16,383 bases of DNA from NCBI GenBank assembly GCA_034422875.1, contig DAOUJI010000125.1, positions 1-16,383 on the forward strand, written 5' to 3'. A program made the position numbers and the translations under genes. The notes beneath the pieces were generated by a model, which saw only the letters and a list, made by a program, of their open reading frames with translations, had not been told where the DNA came from and ran no database searches. Numbering within the stretch: the stretch's first letter is position 1; the number at the start of each line of letters is the position of its first letter. This stretch comes from DAOUJI01 sp034422875. GTDB lineage: Bacteria > Chloroflexota > Dehalococcoidia > Lucifugimonadales > JAGWBF01. This document shows, one piece after another, positions 1 to 6,997 of this stretch.

Positions 1-810
1 CAGTCGTTCGGTACCGTGAGCGCCGTTGCTACAGACTCACAGGACCGGGTCTACGTCTTCCACAGGGACGACCCGCCGGTAATGGTTTTCGACAGCGACG
101 GGACATTCCTCGACTCCTGGGGCCACAAGGCTTTTGCCAACCCCCACGGCATCTCCATCCACAACGACATCGTCTACGTCACCGACCGAGAGGACTCGGT
201 GGCCCTCCAGTTTACCCTGGACGGGAGGCCCATCCAGGTGCTGGGCGAACGGGGCGTGCACTCCGACACTGGCTGTGAGAACCCCGGAGACGTGGTCCCA
301 AGGGCGGCGGGGCCCTTCAACTTCCCCACAGAAATGGTGCCTGCTCCCTCAGGAGAGCTGTACGTAACCGACGGTTACCGCAACTCCAGGGTCCATCGTT
401 TCGCCGCTAACGGGCAGCTCATCTCCTCCTGGGGCGACCCGGGCAAGGGAGGCCCGAACCAGTTCCATCTGCCCCACAGTCTGCTGATAGGCCCCGACGG
501 GAACGTCTATGTGTGTGACCGGGAGAATTCCCGCATCCAGGTGTTCTCCCAGTCGGGAGAGTTCATCACCATGTGGACCGACATGCAGCGTCCCAACGAC
601 ATTTCCCTGGACAGCGAAGGTTTCTTCTACACCTGCGAGCGGTTCTCCGACACCAACGGCCCGCAGGTCTCCGTATATGACGGACAGGGAACGGTGCTGG
701 CCCGGTGGAGCACCAGAGGCGCCCATGGTATGTGGGTGGACTCCAAGGGCGACATATACCTTGGCCTCACCGGAGACAAGAGCGTGGACAAATACGTAAG
801 GCAGAGGTAA
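1..810 (+). CDS. NHL-repeat six-bladed beta-propeller protein, 5' partial
   Basis: This is the 3' part of an NHL-type beta-propeller protein related to the peptidyl-alpha-hydroxyglycine alpha-amidating lyase (PAL) fold. The frame is open from base 1. A GTG at 16 could serve as a start, but the residues before it (QSFGT) continue the usual N-terminal lead-in of these proteins (SFG...AVATDSQDRVYVF), so the true start is probably upstream of the window. Propeller blades show as recurring units: SQDRVYVFHR, NDIVYVTDRED, SGELYVTDGYRNSRVHRF, DGNVYVCDRENSRIQVF and SKGDIYLGL. The FHLPHS segment before the fourth blade is PAL-like. No transmembrane segment is visible in the part present. The stop lies four bases before the enolase-superfamily gene, so the two are probably co-transcribed. 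The substrate is unknown; such propellers can be lyases, lactonases or non-catalytic binding proteins. The fold is confident, the enzyme activity is not. Confidence 0.85.
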   Translation, partial: QSFGTVSAVATDSQDRVYVFHRDDPPVMVFDSDGTFLDSWGHKAFANPHGISIHNDIVYVTDREDSVALQFTLDGRPIQVLGERGVHSDTGCENPGDVVPRAAGPFNFPTEMVPAPSGELYVTDGYRNSRVHRFAANGQLISSWGDPGKGGPNQFHLPHSLLIGPDGNVYVCDRENSRIQVFSQSGEFITMWTDMQRPNDISLDSEGFFYTCERFSDTNGPQVSVYDGQGTVLARWSTRGAHGMWVDSKGDIYLGLTGDKSVDKYVRQR

Positions 811-814
811 GGCC

Positions 815-1900
815 ATGAAGATAACCGGCGCCAAGACCAGGGCGCTCAAGGCCCCTGAGGAAAACCCCCTCATCGTGGGCAAGGACCCTGGGGGCATACG
901 GGAGTACGTATCCCTGGAACTGACCACCGACGAGGGGATAACGGGCCTTGGCATCTCCTTCTTTGGATGGAAGCTCACACCGGCCCTGAAAACTGCCGTG
1001 GACATTATGGCCGAGCTGGTGATTGGTGACGACCCGATGCAGCCGGAGGCTGTGACAGGCAAAATCAGGGAATCCGGCAGCGGCTCCGGGCCGGCTGGCA
1101 TCTTCACCCTGGCTCTGTCCGCCATCGACATAGCCCTTTGGGACATCAAGGGGAAAGCTCTGGACCAGCCCGTATACAAGCTGCTGGGCGGCTACCGGGA
1201 CAGGGCCCCCACCTACGCCAGCGGCGCCTTGGGGCGGCCCTTCAACGTCGAATATCTGGCTGAGGCCGGGCCCAGGCTTGTGTCCATGGGGTTCAACCAG
1301 ATGAAGACCCAGCTAGGCGCTGAGCCGACTGTGGGCAAGGAGATCGAACGCATCCGAGTCCTGCGGGACGCCATCGGAGACGACATCGACCTCATGTGCG
1401 ACGTCAACCAGCTTTGGAGTGTAAACCAGGCCATCGGAATTGGACGGCAGCTTGAAGAGTACCGTCTCTTCTGGCTGGAGGACGTGGTGGCCCACGACGA
1501 CTACCAGGGCTTTGCCAGGGTTGCCGACGCCCTAACTACGCCCATCGCCGCGGGAGAGTACGTGTACGGCATCAGGCCCTTCAGGCACATGCTGGAGCAC
1601 AGGTCCATCGACATCGTCATGGTGGACATGGTACGGGCGGGGGGCGTAACCCAGTTCATGAAGATCGCTGGAATGGCCGAGGCCTTCAACCTGCCCGTGG
1701 TCAGCCACCTCATACCGGAATACCAGGTGCACACTATATGCGCCATCCCCAACGGCTTGACGGTTGAGTACATGCCATGGACCTTGGGGTTCTACGACGA
1801 GACTCCCGAAATCGTAGACGGCGACCTTGTCGCCCCCGACAAGCCCGGGTTCGGCCTGGAGCTAAGCGAAAGGACGCTGGCGACGCTGGTGATTGAGTAG
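815..1900 (+). CDS. Mandelate racemase/muconate lactonizing enzyme family protein (enolase superfamily)
   Basis: This 361-residue protein has normal family length and should abstract a proton alpha to a carboxylate, in a Mg2+-dependent racemisation or acid-sugar dehydration. The N-terminal capping domain covers about residues 1-125 and the barrel follows. The metal ligands are D196 (CDVNQ), E222 (WLEDV) and E248 (AAGEY). The Asp-His dyad is D271 (VMVDMVRAGG) and H298 (VVSHL), followed by E318 (VEYMPW). Numbering matches Pseudomonas putida mandelate racemase almost residue for residue, which places the gene in the MR subgroup. The KxK motif reads K164-T-Q166, so the second Lys, a general base in mandelate racemase, is Gln. 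A dehydratase or epimerase relying on the His-Asp dyad is therefore more likely than a classic racemase. ATG at 815 follows a GAGG/AAGG-type ribosome binding site. It is probably an operon with the propeller gene four bases upstream. The substrate cannot be named. Confidence 0.92.
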   Translation: MKITGAKTRALKAPEENPLIVGKDPGGIREYVSLELTTDEGITGLGISFFGWKLTPALKTAVDIMAELVIGDDPMQPEAVTGKIRESGSGSGPAGIFTLALSAIDIALWDIKGKALDQPVYKLLGGYRDRAPTYASGALGRPFNVEYLAEAGPRLVSMGFNQMKTQLGAEPTVGKEIERIRVLRDAIGDDIDLMCDVNQLWSVNQAIGIGRQLEEYRLFWLEDVVAHDDYQGFARVADALTTPIAAGEYVYGIRPFRHMLEHRSIDIVMVDMVRAGGVTQFMKIAGMAEAFNLPVVSHLIPEYQVHTICAIPNGLTVEYMPWTLGFYDETPEIVDGDLVAPDKPGFGLELSERTLATLVIE

Positions 1901-1924
1901 GCGTTATTGGTCTGGACGATTGAG

Positions 1925-1952
1925 GTAGGGGCGACCGGCAGGTCGCCCCTAC
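1925..1952. repeat. GTAGGGGCGACC palindrome (REP-like hairpin) 3' of the enolase-superfamily gene
   Basis: Two perfect 12-base inverted arms (GTAGGGGCGACC and GGTCGCCCCTAC) are separated by the four bases GGCA. The hairpin starts 24 bases after the TAG of the enolase-superfamily gene. No T-run follows, so it is not a classic intrinsic terminator. The same arms recur at 9351-9380 and, with small changes, inside the larger elements at 3029-3179 and 7029-7179. That marks it as a dispersed genomic repeat that may also stabilise mRNA 3' ends or attenuate transcription. Confidence 0.9.
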
Positions 1953-2016
1953 AGTTGACCGCCGATTCGATTACTCCTCTCAATGGCATCTAATTTCATG
2001 GAAAGGGAACATCTAT

Positions 2017-2352
2017 ATGTTTGTTCGAATGTATACAGCCGATGACGGCAAGACCCACTTTGAGGAGATTGAGCTACCTCTGGGAGAGACCAAGGCCTTC
2101 CCGCTGAAGGCTGGATCGGAGATTACCATCCGTCGGGGAGACCACGTGGACTTGGGGGACTGGCACAACGCCGAACGCCGCCAGTTCGTAATCAGCCTGG
2201 AGGGCGGCTTTCAGGTGCTGGGAAGCGGTGACGGAAAACTGCGGGAGTTCCACGCGGGAGACATCCTTCTAGCCGAAGACCTGACCGGCGAGGGCCACCG
2301 CAGCGGCTCCAGGGGAATCTCCATTTCTGTGGTGGTCCCAATAGAAGAGTAG
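2017..2352 (+). CDS. Small cupin-domain protein
   Basis: This 111-residue protein looks like a single-domain cupin with a beta-barrel core. The first cupin motif is degenerate: the usual HxH is replaced by a WHNAERRQF stretch (H50, Q56) leading into ISLEGGFQV. The second is recognisable as GDILLAEDLTGEGH, residues 81-94, with H94 as a possible ligand. Small cupins of this kind with a WHN-A-RRQ signature occur widely as unassigned proteins, so enzyme, sensor or binding roles remain open. ATG at 2017 is preceded by a GGAAAGGGA purine stretch about eight bases upstream. The gene follows the enolase-superfamily gene after 116 bases that contain a palindromic repeat, so it may share that transcript or have its own promoter. 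No signal peptide is seen. The cupin fold is moderately confident; the function is unknown. Confidence 0.82.
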   Translation: MFVRMYTADDGKTHFEEIELPLGETKAFPLKAGSEITIRRGDHVDLGDWHNAERRQFVISLEGGFQVLGSGDGKLREFHAGDILLAEDLTGEGHRSGSRGISISVVVPIEE

Positions 2353-2389
2353 GCCGCTCGTACAGGTTGCGGGCTGCGCTGGCGTGATT

Positions 2390-2878
2390 CTAGGCGCCCA
2401 GGTCTGTGGGCACTATTCGGAGTCCTCGGAGGACAATGTCGAAGTTGTCCGCAAGGAATGTGCCTAGTGCTGACGCCTCTATGGTGTCGTCGATGCCGAA
2501 TACGGGATAGTCCTGGATGGAGGACAGTATCGCCGAGCCGATGGCGAAGGCCACTATCACCCCCACTCCTATGCCCGCGACTTTGTCCACCCAGCCCAGG
2601 GAGACCTTATCGAATGCGCCCTTGAGCATACTGCCCACCAGAAACACCGCTATCATGGCCAAGAGGAATATGACCACCAGGGCGATCATCTCCGGTCCGT
2701 TTTTGCTGTCGGTGAAGTTCTCGAAGAAAGGGGCCACCGTGCTTTGAAGACGGCTCGCCAAAGCAAGTCCGGCTAAAGAGCCAACGGCTATTGCGGTGAT
2801 GTGGAGGGCGCCCATTTTCAGCCCCGCCACAGCAAGGACTCCTCCGGAGATCAGTATTGTTGCGTCAAGCCAGTTCAT
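2390..2878 (-). CDS. CvpA family membrane protein
   Basis: This 162-residue integral membrane protein has the layout of the CvpA (colicin V production) family. Four hydrophobic segments lie at about residues 5-22, 26-44, 63-85 and 102-122. Between the last two is the family-like stretch SLGWVDKVAGIGVGVIVAF, with the G-W-x-D-K/R-x-x-G pattern, and the short opening MNWLDATIL is also typical. CvpA proteins are linked to cell-envelope homeostasis and, in enterobacteria, to colicin V export and purine regulation; the biochemical role is not settled. The ATG at 2878 has only a weak purine-rich site (GAGTAGACG) before it. The gene converges on the cupin gene with 37 bases between the stops. The PAP2 gene lies upstream on the same strand, but a 151-bp repeat and about 150 further bases separate them, so a shared transcript is doubtful. 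Confidence 0.82.
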   Translation of the reverse strand: MNWLDATILISGGVLAVAGLKMGALHITAIAVGSLAGLALASRLQSTVAPFFENFTDSKNGPEMIALVVIFLLAMIAVFLVGSMLKGAFDKVSLGWVDKVAGIGVGVIVAFAIGSAILSSIQDYPVFGIDDTIEASALGTFLADNFDIVLRGLRIVPTDLGA

Positions 2879-3028
2879 CGTCTACTCGTCGCTTTTGAAA
2901 CCCTAAACAAGGGTGGGATCGGTCCATATGCAGTGTAAAGTTTAGCAACGTGAAGTAGACATCCGCTCCATGAACTCCTAGCGAGTTAGCGGCATTTTCT
3001 GGCGGCCCCTTCCGACTTGAGAGGGCCT

Positions 3029-3179
3029 TTGCGTAACCGAAATTCTACGAGACTCGGCTGGCCCGAATCTCCTTTTACAGTGCGTTACGTTCGTAGGGGC
3101 AACCCTCGTGGTTGCCCTGTTTCCTGACCGGACATCACTTACGGGCGACCACAAGGGTCGCCCCTACCAATTATGCAAA
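3029..3179 (+). repeat. 151-bp palindrome-bearing dispersed element, copy A
   Basis: Copy A matches the reverse complement of 7029-7179 (copy B) over 151 bases with no gaps. I count 19 differences by hand, about 87% identity, nine of them in a 21-base spacer. The ends are imperfect inverted repeats (TTGCGTAACC at the left; the right end read backwards is TTTGCATAATTGG). Inside are two hairpins: GGGGCAACC-ctcgt-GGTTGCCC and GGGCGACC-acaag-GGTCGCCC. The outer arms of these hairpins (GTAGGGGCAACC and GGTCGCCCCTAC) can also pair with each other. There is no coding potential and no clear target-site duplication. The right end includes the TAA stop of the PAP2 gene. It looks like a non-autonomous MITE- or REP-like element. 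Confidence 0.88.
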
Positions 3180-3851
3180 GCCTCTTCCCTCTTCAGGGGG
3201 AAGAGGCTTTTCTGAGGTGACTTTGCCAGCCAGGAGCCTGTTTCTCACCAGTAGCAACGCCGCCAGACCCAAGCCGCCCAGCAGGAACCCGCCAAAGACG
3301 TCCGACGGCCAATGGACCCCCAGGTACACTCTGGAAGCTCCACAAGCCAGGATGAGCAGCGACAGCGATACCCTGATTATGAGCGTTGTCCTGGGAGACC
3401 CTGCAAACGTCGGTGCCAGGACAAAGAGCAAACCGAAGAACAGCATGGCATGAAGAGCGTGGCCGCTGGGGAAGGCCGGGTTTGTGGGGGTGTTCTCGAG
3501 GATGGAGTACATAGGTCGTTCGCGCCCCACTAACTCTTTGACGGCCAAGCCAAGTAGCTCGACGATTAGGACCATGAACGTGATCAGGGCGTCTGTGCGC
3601 CTCTTTGCCAGGAAAAAGAGCAAGACCACCGCGAACACCGACACAATGGAGACTATGTAATGGGAAGTGAAGGACGCGACTATCGCCACACGGTCCAGGG
3701 AACCGCTGCGCAGAGCCTGGAACCCGGTGATGGCGGCGGTTTCGCCCGGGAAGCTCTCGTAGACGGCTGCTGTGGCAGACAGCGCGGCCGCAGCCCCAAT
3801 CGCCGCCGCCAGCGCCGCTACCTTTGGACTGAATCGTCGGGTGTTTCCCAT
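3171..3851 (-). CDS. PAP2 superfamily membrane phosphatase
   Basis: This 226-residue protein is an integral membrane phosphatase of the type 2 phosphatidic acid phosphatase family, which removes phosphate from lipid phosphates such as phosphatidic acid or undecaprenyl pyrophosphate. All three catalytic motifs are intact: K105-x6-R112-P113 (KELVGRERP), PSGH at 128-131, and S173-R174-x5-H180-x3-D184 (SRVYLGVHWPSD). About six hydrophobic segments surround them. The N-terminal 35 residues are an Ala-rich hydrophobic helix. ATG at 3851 is the start. The last dozen residues (KPLPPEEGRGFA) are encoded by a perfect inverted repeat, and the TAA stop lies inside dispersed element A, so the C-terminal tail is probably not ancestral. 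The gene diverges from cmk. A neighbouring PlsC suggests a lipid or cell-wall role, but the exact substrate is uncertain. Confidence 0.92.
   Translation of the reverse strand: MGNTRRFSPKVAALAAAIGAAAALSATAAVYESFPGETAAITGFQALRSGSLDRVAIVASFTSHYIVSIVSVFAVVLLFFLAKRRTDALITFMVLIVELLGLAVKELVGRERPMYSILENTPTNPAFPSGHALHAMLFFGLLFVLAPTFAGSPRTTLIIRVSLSLLILACGASRVYLGVHWPSDVFGGFLLGGLGLAALLLVRNRLLAGKVTSEKPLPPEEGRGFA
3177..3210. terminator. 13-bp perfect hairpin spanning the PAP2 3' end
   Basis: The arms AAAGCCTCTTCCC (3177-3189) and GGGAAGAGGCTTT (3198-3210) are perfectly complementary with an eight-base loop. On the + strand the hairpin ends in a four-T run; on the - strand, the direction of the PAP2 gene, only three T follow. 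It overlaps the last codons of PAP2 and touches the right end of dispersed element A. It could act as a weak intrinsic terminator or simply be another palindromic repeat. Confidence 0.55.
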
Positions 3852-3853
3852 GG

Positions 3854-3883
3854 TTGTGATGCTCAGAGTAGGTACTATATACT
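3854..3883 (+). promoter_or_regulatory. Possible sigma70-type promoter for cmk
   Basis: A TTGTGA hexamer (3854-3859) and a TATACT hexamer (3878-3883) are 18 bases apart in the 82-base divergent region between the PAP2 and cmk genes. They match the sigma70 consensus at four and five of six positions. Transcription would start near 3890, leaving about 43 bases before the GTG of cmk. This is by eye only. Confidence 0.35.
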
Positions 3884-3933
3884 ACCCGTCAGCCTTGAGC
3901 GTAATCTGAAACCCTTCTCATCGCTGGTTTAAA

Positions 3934-4626
3934 GTGCCTACTCCTTCCACTATCGCCATCGACGGTCCCGTAGCATCGGGAAAGACTACGATAGGGCGCA
4001 TGCTGGCGCACCGTCTTGGCTACCGATTCCTCGACACCGGCGTGATGTACCGGGCTGTCACCTATCTGGGTCTGCGTGCGGGTGTCGCTCCCGACGACGA
4101 GGTGGGACTGACGACTGTCGCACGTGAAGTGAACCTGGACCTCGGCGAGTCGGGCGACGGTAGCGTAACCGCTGATGGAGAGCCTCTTCTCGCAGAGCTA
4201 AGGACCTCAGAAGTGGACCAGGCCGTATCCCACGTATCCAAGGTGCAGGGAGTGCGGGACGCGCTGGTGGAACAGCAGCAGAGAATAGCTCAAGGCGGAG
4301 CCATGGTCATGGTAGGCCGGGACATCGGCACCGTCGTGCTTCCCGACGCCGACCTGAAGATATACATCACGGCCACCCCCAGGGAAAGGGCCAGGCGCCG
4401 CCACCTGGAGCTGCGCCGCAAAGCCGTTGGCCAATCGCCTGTCCCAAGCTACCAGCAGATATTCGATGACCTGGCCTCCCGGGATGAGTTGGACTCCAAC
4501 CGGTCCAACTCCCCGCTGACCGCCGCTGATGATTCGATCAGGTTGATCACCGACGGAATGCCCGTAACCGAGGTGCTGGACCGGATAATGGTCCTGCTAA
4601 GAAGGCAGCGTGGGCCTGCTGTATAA
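3934..4626 (+). CDS. cmk: Cytidylate kinase
   Basis: This 230-residue protein transfers phosphate from ATP to CMP or dCMP in pyrimidine nucleotide recycling, in the cytoplasm. The Walker A loop is GPVASGKTT (residues 11-19). The family signature DTGVMYRAVTYLGL follows at about 35-48. The conserved GRDIGTVVLPDADLKIYI stretch and the Arg-rich lid (RERARRRHLELR) are present, as is the C-terminal R-D-x-x-D-S-N-R segment (SRDELDSNRSNSPL). Length is normal for the family. GTG at 3934 is the only reasonable start: an in-frame TGA lies at 3907-3909, no ATG precedes the P-loop, and no strong ribosome binding site is visible. The 3' end overlaps the next gene, plsC, by 17 bases, an arrangement seen in many bacteria that implies co-expression of nucleotide and phospholipid precursors. 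Very confident. Confidence 0.97.
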   Translation: MPTPSTIAIDGPVASGKTTIGRMLAHRLGYRFLDTGVMYRAVTYLGLRAGVAPDDEVGLTTVAREVNLDLGESGDGSVTADGEPLLAELRTSEVDQAVSHVSKVQGVRDALVEQQQRIAQGGAMVMVGRDIGTVVLPDADLKIYITATPRERARRRHLELRRKAVGQSPVPSYQQIFDDLASRDELDSNRSNSPLTAADDSIRLITDGMPVTEVLDRIMVLLRRQRGPAV

Positions 4627-5287
4627 CCTGGGAACCACTGCGGCCAAGCTCGATTTCCCGGTGCTGGGCCGGTTTCATGTAGGAGGGAAAGAAGCCGTGC
4701 CTCCCAAGGGGCCGCTTATTGTGGCGGCGAACCACAGGAGCAACGCCGATCCGTGCTATCTGGTCGCCGCCGTCCCACGGGAGCTTCACTTCCTCGGAAA
4801 GCGCAGCCTGTTCAAGAACCCTCTCTTCGGCAACATGTTGAGGGCCGTAAACGTCCATCCCACCGACCGCGATGGAGCCGACCTGCAGGCGATTCGGACC
4901 TGTGTCAAACTGCTCAATGACGACAGCGCTCTGGTCGTCTTCCCGGAAGGGACCAGAAGCCGTACAGGCCTTTTGGACCGCGGCAAAGCCGGTGTGGCTT
5001 ACATCGCCTCCCGGACGCAGGCGCCCATATTGCCTGTGGCCATCACGGGCACTGAGAACATCGGCTCATTCTTCAGAATTCCCCTGCCCCTGTGCAGTGT
5101 GCGGGTGCGGATAGGGGAGCCATTCAGCCTTCCGGTCATCGAAGGACGCCCTCCCAAGGCAGTGCTGGACGGGATGGCGGACATGGTGATGTCCAGAATA
5201 GCCGCACTGTTGCCCAATGAGGCCCGTGGGTATTACTCTATAGAAGCTGAAGCTGGCCGGGCGTCGGGGACCGGACCCGTCGCATAA
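4610..5287 (+). CDS. plsC: 1-acyl-sn-glycerol-3-phosphate acyltransferase (PlsC family)
   Basis: This 225-residue protein should acylate lysophosphatidic acid to phosphatidic acid at the inner face of the membrane. The acyltransferase motifs appear in order: motif I NHRSNAD (41-47, with the HX4D pair H42 and D47), motif II around GKRSLFKNPLFG (63-74), motif III FPEGTRS (111-117) and motif IV ILPVAI (140-145). The GTG start at 4610 lies inside the end of cmk and has an AAGAAGG stretch about five bases upstream. The overlap suggests translational coupling. Length fits the short PlsC subfamily. The C-terminal 20 residues (after RGYYSIEAEAG) are low in conservation signals. Because the PAP2 phosphatase next door could act on the product, a local phospholipid link is plausible. 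Family assignment is firm; strict specificity for lysophosphatidate is assumed. Confidence 0.94.
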   Translation: MGLLYNLGTTAAKLDFPVLGRFHVGGKEAVPPKGPLIVAANHRSNADPCYLVAAVPRELHFLGKRSLFKNPLFGNMLRAVNVHPTDRDGADLQAIRTCVKLLNDDSALVVFPEGTRSRTGLLDRGKAGVAYIASRTQAPILPVAITGTENIGSFFRIPLPLCSVRVRIGEPFSLPVIEGRPPKAVLDGMADMVMSRIAALLPNEARGYYSIEAEAGRASGTGPVA

Positions 5288-5328
5288 AACGGCGGCATTC
5301 CATTTCGACCAAGCCAGGAGGCGCTGAC

Positions 5329-5550
5329 GTGCTGGAAAGTGCATCCAAGTTCGGCATCTACCTAAATGCCGGAGAAAAGAAAGTGGTCAGGATCAACTCC
5401 CCTTACTGGATACCCGAAGAGCCCGACTGGGTCTTCCTGACCAATGAGGTGAACGCAACGCTGCTCAGCATCAGGGAGATGGTCAAGGAGAAGTCCCTGC
5501 TGGCTGACGCCGAATCCGTTACCTGGGGCAATATTCCTCTTAGGGACTAG
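5329..5550 (+). CDS. Small protein of unknown function
   Basis: This 73-residue gene is supported mainly by translation signals. The GTG at 5329 is preceded by a strong AGGAGG-type site (CCAGGAGG, 5314-5321) with seven bases of spacing, and the gene follows plsC on the same strand after 41 bases. I do not recognise the family. The sequence is soluble and slightly charged, with a central aromatic segment (SPYWIPEEPDWVFLTNEV) followed by a likely helix (ATLLSIREMVKEKSL). There is no signal peptide, no membrane segment and no Cys or His pair that would suggest metal binding. It may be the last gene of the cmk-plsC operon. It could be a lineage-specific accessory protein. I am fairly sure it is a real gene and have no basis for a function. 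Confidence 0.68.
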   Translation: MLESASKFGIYLNAGEKKVVRINSPYWIPEEPDWVFLTNEVNATLLSIREMVKEKSLLADAESVTWGNIPLRD

Positions 5551-5656
5551 CCAGTCCCGTTCGCCTGTTCTGAAAGGCTATGGCTCCCCTATGTGCCAGC
5601 CCCATTCGTGCGACTTCATAGCGTTTTACTCAGCAAGATCGTAGTTTGGCAGCCTG

Positions 5657-6913
5657 CTATGGCCCTGTTACGGTGATGACCCATTCTGCAGTGTCCGAGC
5701 TCGACCAAGTGTCGTCATAGCCGACGAAAACAGCTTCGTCACAAGGTAAGGAAGAGTGGAACTGGTTGTAGTGGACGCTGTATTCTCCCTGCGGAAGGGC
5801 TCCGACCGTGCTCAAGCGTTCGTAGAACAATGTGGCATCGTCGTAAACGTCGATGGTGAACAAGTCCTTGTCTCTTCCGTCCAGCCAATAATCGCTGAAC
5901 CGGGGTGATTGATAGGGCGGTCTACGGAAACTGAACACGTTGACACGTTCAGACTCCTCCGAACCGATCTCCACCAAGTACCGAGGGAACGGCTCCGGCT
6001 CTCTGTATCCACCCAACGTAAGTTCACGGTAAATGCCGAGAAGTTGGTCGCGAACCATAGTTCTATTGTACAAAGCCATAGATACACATGAGGCATAGTC
6101 TCCTTCCATAAGGAGACGCATGTCCTCGATTCTGGAATTGAGATCGGAAAGGGGAATAGTCCCGGACTCCCCTGGAGCGAATCGGTGCCGGTAAGTTAAG
6201 GGCTTTACCTCGGGCAGCCAGGTCTCTCCGACATTCGGCTGACCCCCTCGGCCTTGGCCATCGCTGGCGCTTGAGAAGTAATGCCCCTTAGCATAGCCCG
6301 ACCAATCGAGCAGGACAATCCCGTATGGTTTGTCACGTAGTAGAAGGGATTTGCTACGGTTCAGCCAGCGTTGGGCAAGTTCGATAGCCTCTTCTTCCGA
6401 CCTGTGATCAAGCCAATCTGGGAAAGCAATGTACTTGGGGCCGCTGTCCATTCGGACTACCAGCTCATTCTCGCCGCTGCCTTTCAAATACTCGACAATC
6501 TCGAACTTGTATAACAGTTCGACTACGTAACCATAGGAATCGTGTCTATTTGTTGTGGATTCTAATGACACGAACTTGGCCCTGGCAATTACGTCCGAAC
6601 CTGCAATGACTTGCGCCATCTTTGGAGACTCTTCGACCCAAGACGGGAACTCTACTTTGACCACAAGGTGATCGGATGCTTCTTCGGGTATGGAAACAAC
6701 TCTAGCTCTGGGTGTAGGAGTGGATGTGACGTAGCCTATGGACGTAGGCGTGGCGACGGCGTTGGGTGGGGTGGGGACATCCGGTGTGGCGGCGACGGTG
6801 GCCGTGGGCATGGCAGGGACAGTGGGCGTGGGTGTGGGAACAGAAGTGGGAGAAGGTGAGCAGGCTACGGACACTACCACAAACACCAGGAAAAGCGCCT
6901 GTACGAGTTTCAT
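5657..6913 (-). CDS. Lipoprotein with Pro/Thr-rich linker, unknown extracytoplasmic domain
   Basis: This 418-residue protein begins with a short lipoprotein signal peptide and a lipobox ending in SVAC, with C18 as the lipidated residue. A Pro/Thr/Val-rich low-complexity linker follows, residues 19-70 (PTPTPTVPAMPTATV and similar), and then a globular region. One part, about residues 90-225, has a pattern I have seen in secreted Chloroflexota proteins: a site of the SDVIARAKFVSLES type, then EYLKGSGENELVVRMDSG, a helix with AQRWLNRS and a hydrophobic strand YGIVLLDW. The C-terminal half (FPRYLVEIGSEESERVNVF onward) looks like beta-rich extracellular sequence. No catalytic motif is recognised. 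ATG at 6913 has a GAGGAGA site four bases upstream. It converges on the small gene at 5329-5550 with 106 bases between. Surface location is confident; the role is unknown. Confidence 0.85.
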   Translation of the reverse strand: MKLVQALFLVFVVVSVACSPSPTSVPTPTPTVPAMPTATVAATPDVPTPPNAVATPTSIGYVTSTPTPRARVVSIPEEASDHLVVKVEFPSWVEESPKMAQVIAGSDVIARAKFVSLESTTNRHDSYGYVVELLYKFEIVEYLKGSGENELVVRMDSGPKYIAFPDWLDHRSEEEAIELAQRWLNRSKSLLLRDKPYGIVLLDWSGYAKGHYFSSASDGQGRGGQPNVGETWLPEVKPLTYRHRFAPGESGTIPLSDLNSRIEDMRLLMEGDYASCVSMALYNRTMVRDQLLGIYRELTLGGYREPEPFPRYLVEIGSEESERVNVFSFRRPPYQSPRFSDYWLDGRDKDLFTIDVYDDATLFYERLSTVGALPQGEYSVHYNQFHSSLPCDEAVFVGYDDTWSSSDTAEWVITVTGP

Positions 6914-6997
6914 GGCATCTCCTCGGGATATGCGGTTCCTGATTTTTCTATGATGACGTATCAGGTTCGCAAAAAGTTCCCGATGCTTGTGGAGATG

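Noticed and set aside
349..1179. Open frame of 276 codons on the - strand
   Set aside because: It is antisense to the propeller and enolase-superfamily genes, crosses their junction, and shows no recognisable motif.
1925..1952. Possible CRISPR repeat
   Set aside because: The palindromes are single copies kilobases apart with no regular spacers and no cas genes.
3112..3453. Open frame of 113 codons on the + strand running out of element A
   Set aside because: It covers repeat sequence and the antisense of PAP2; no ribosome binding site or domain is seen.
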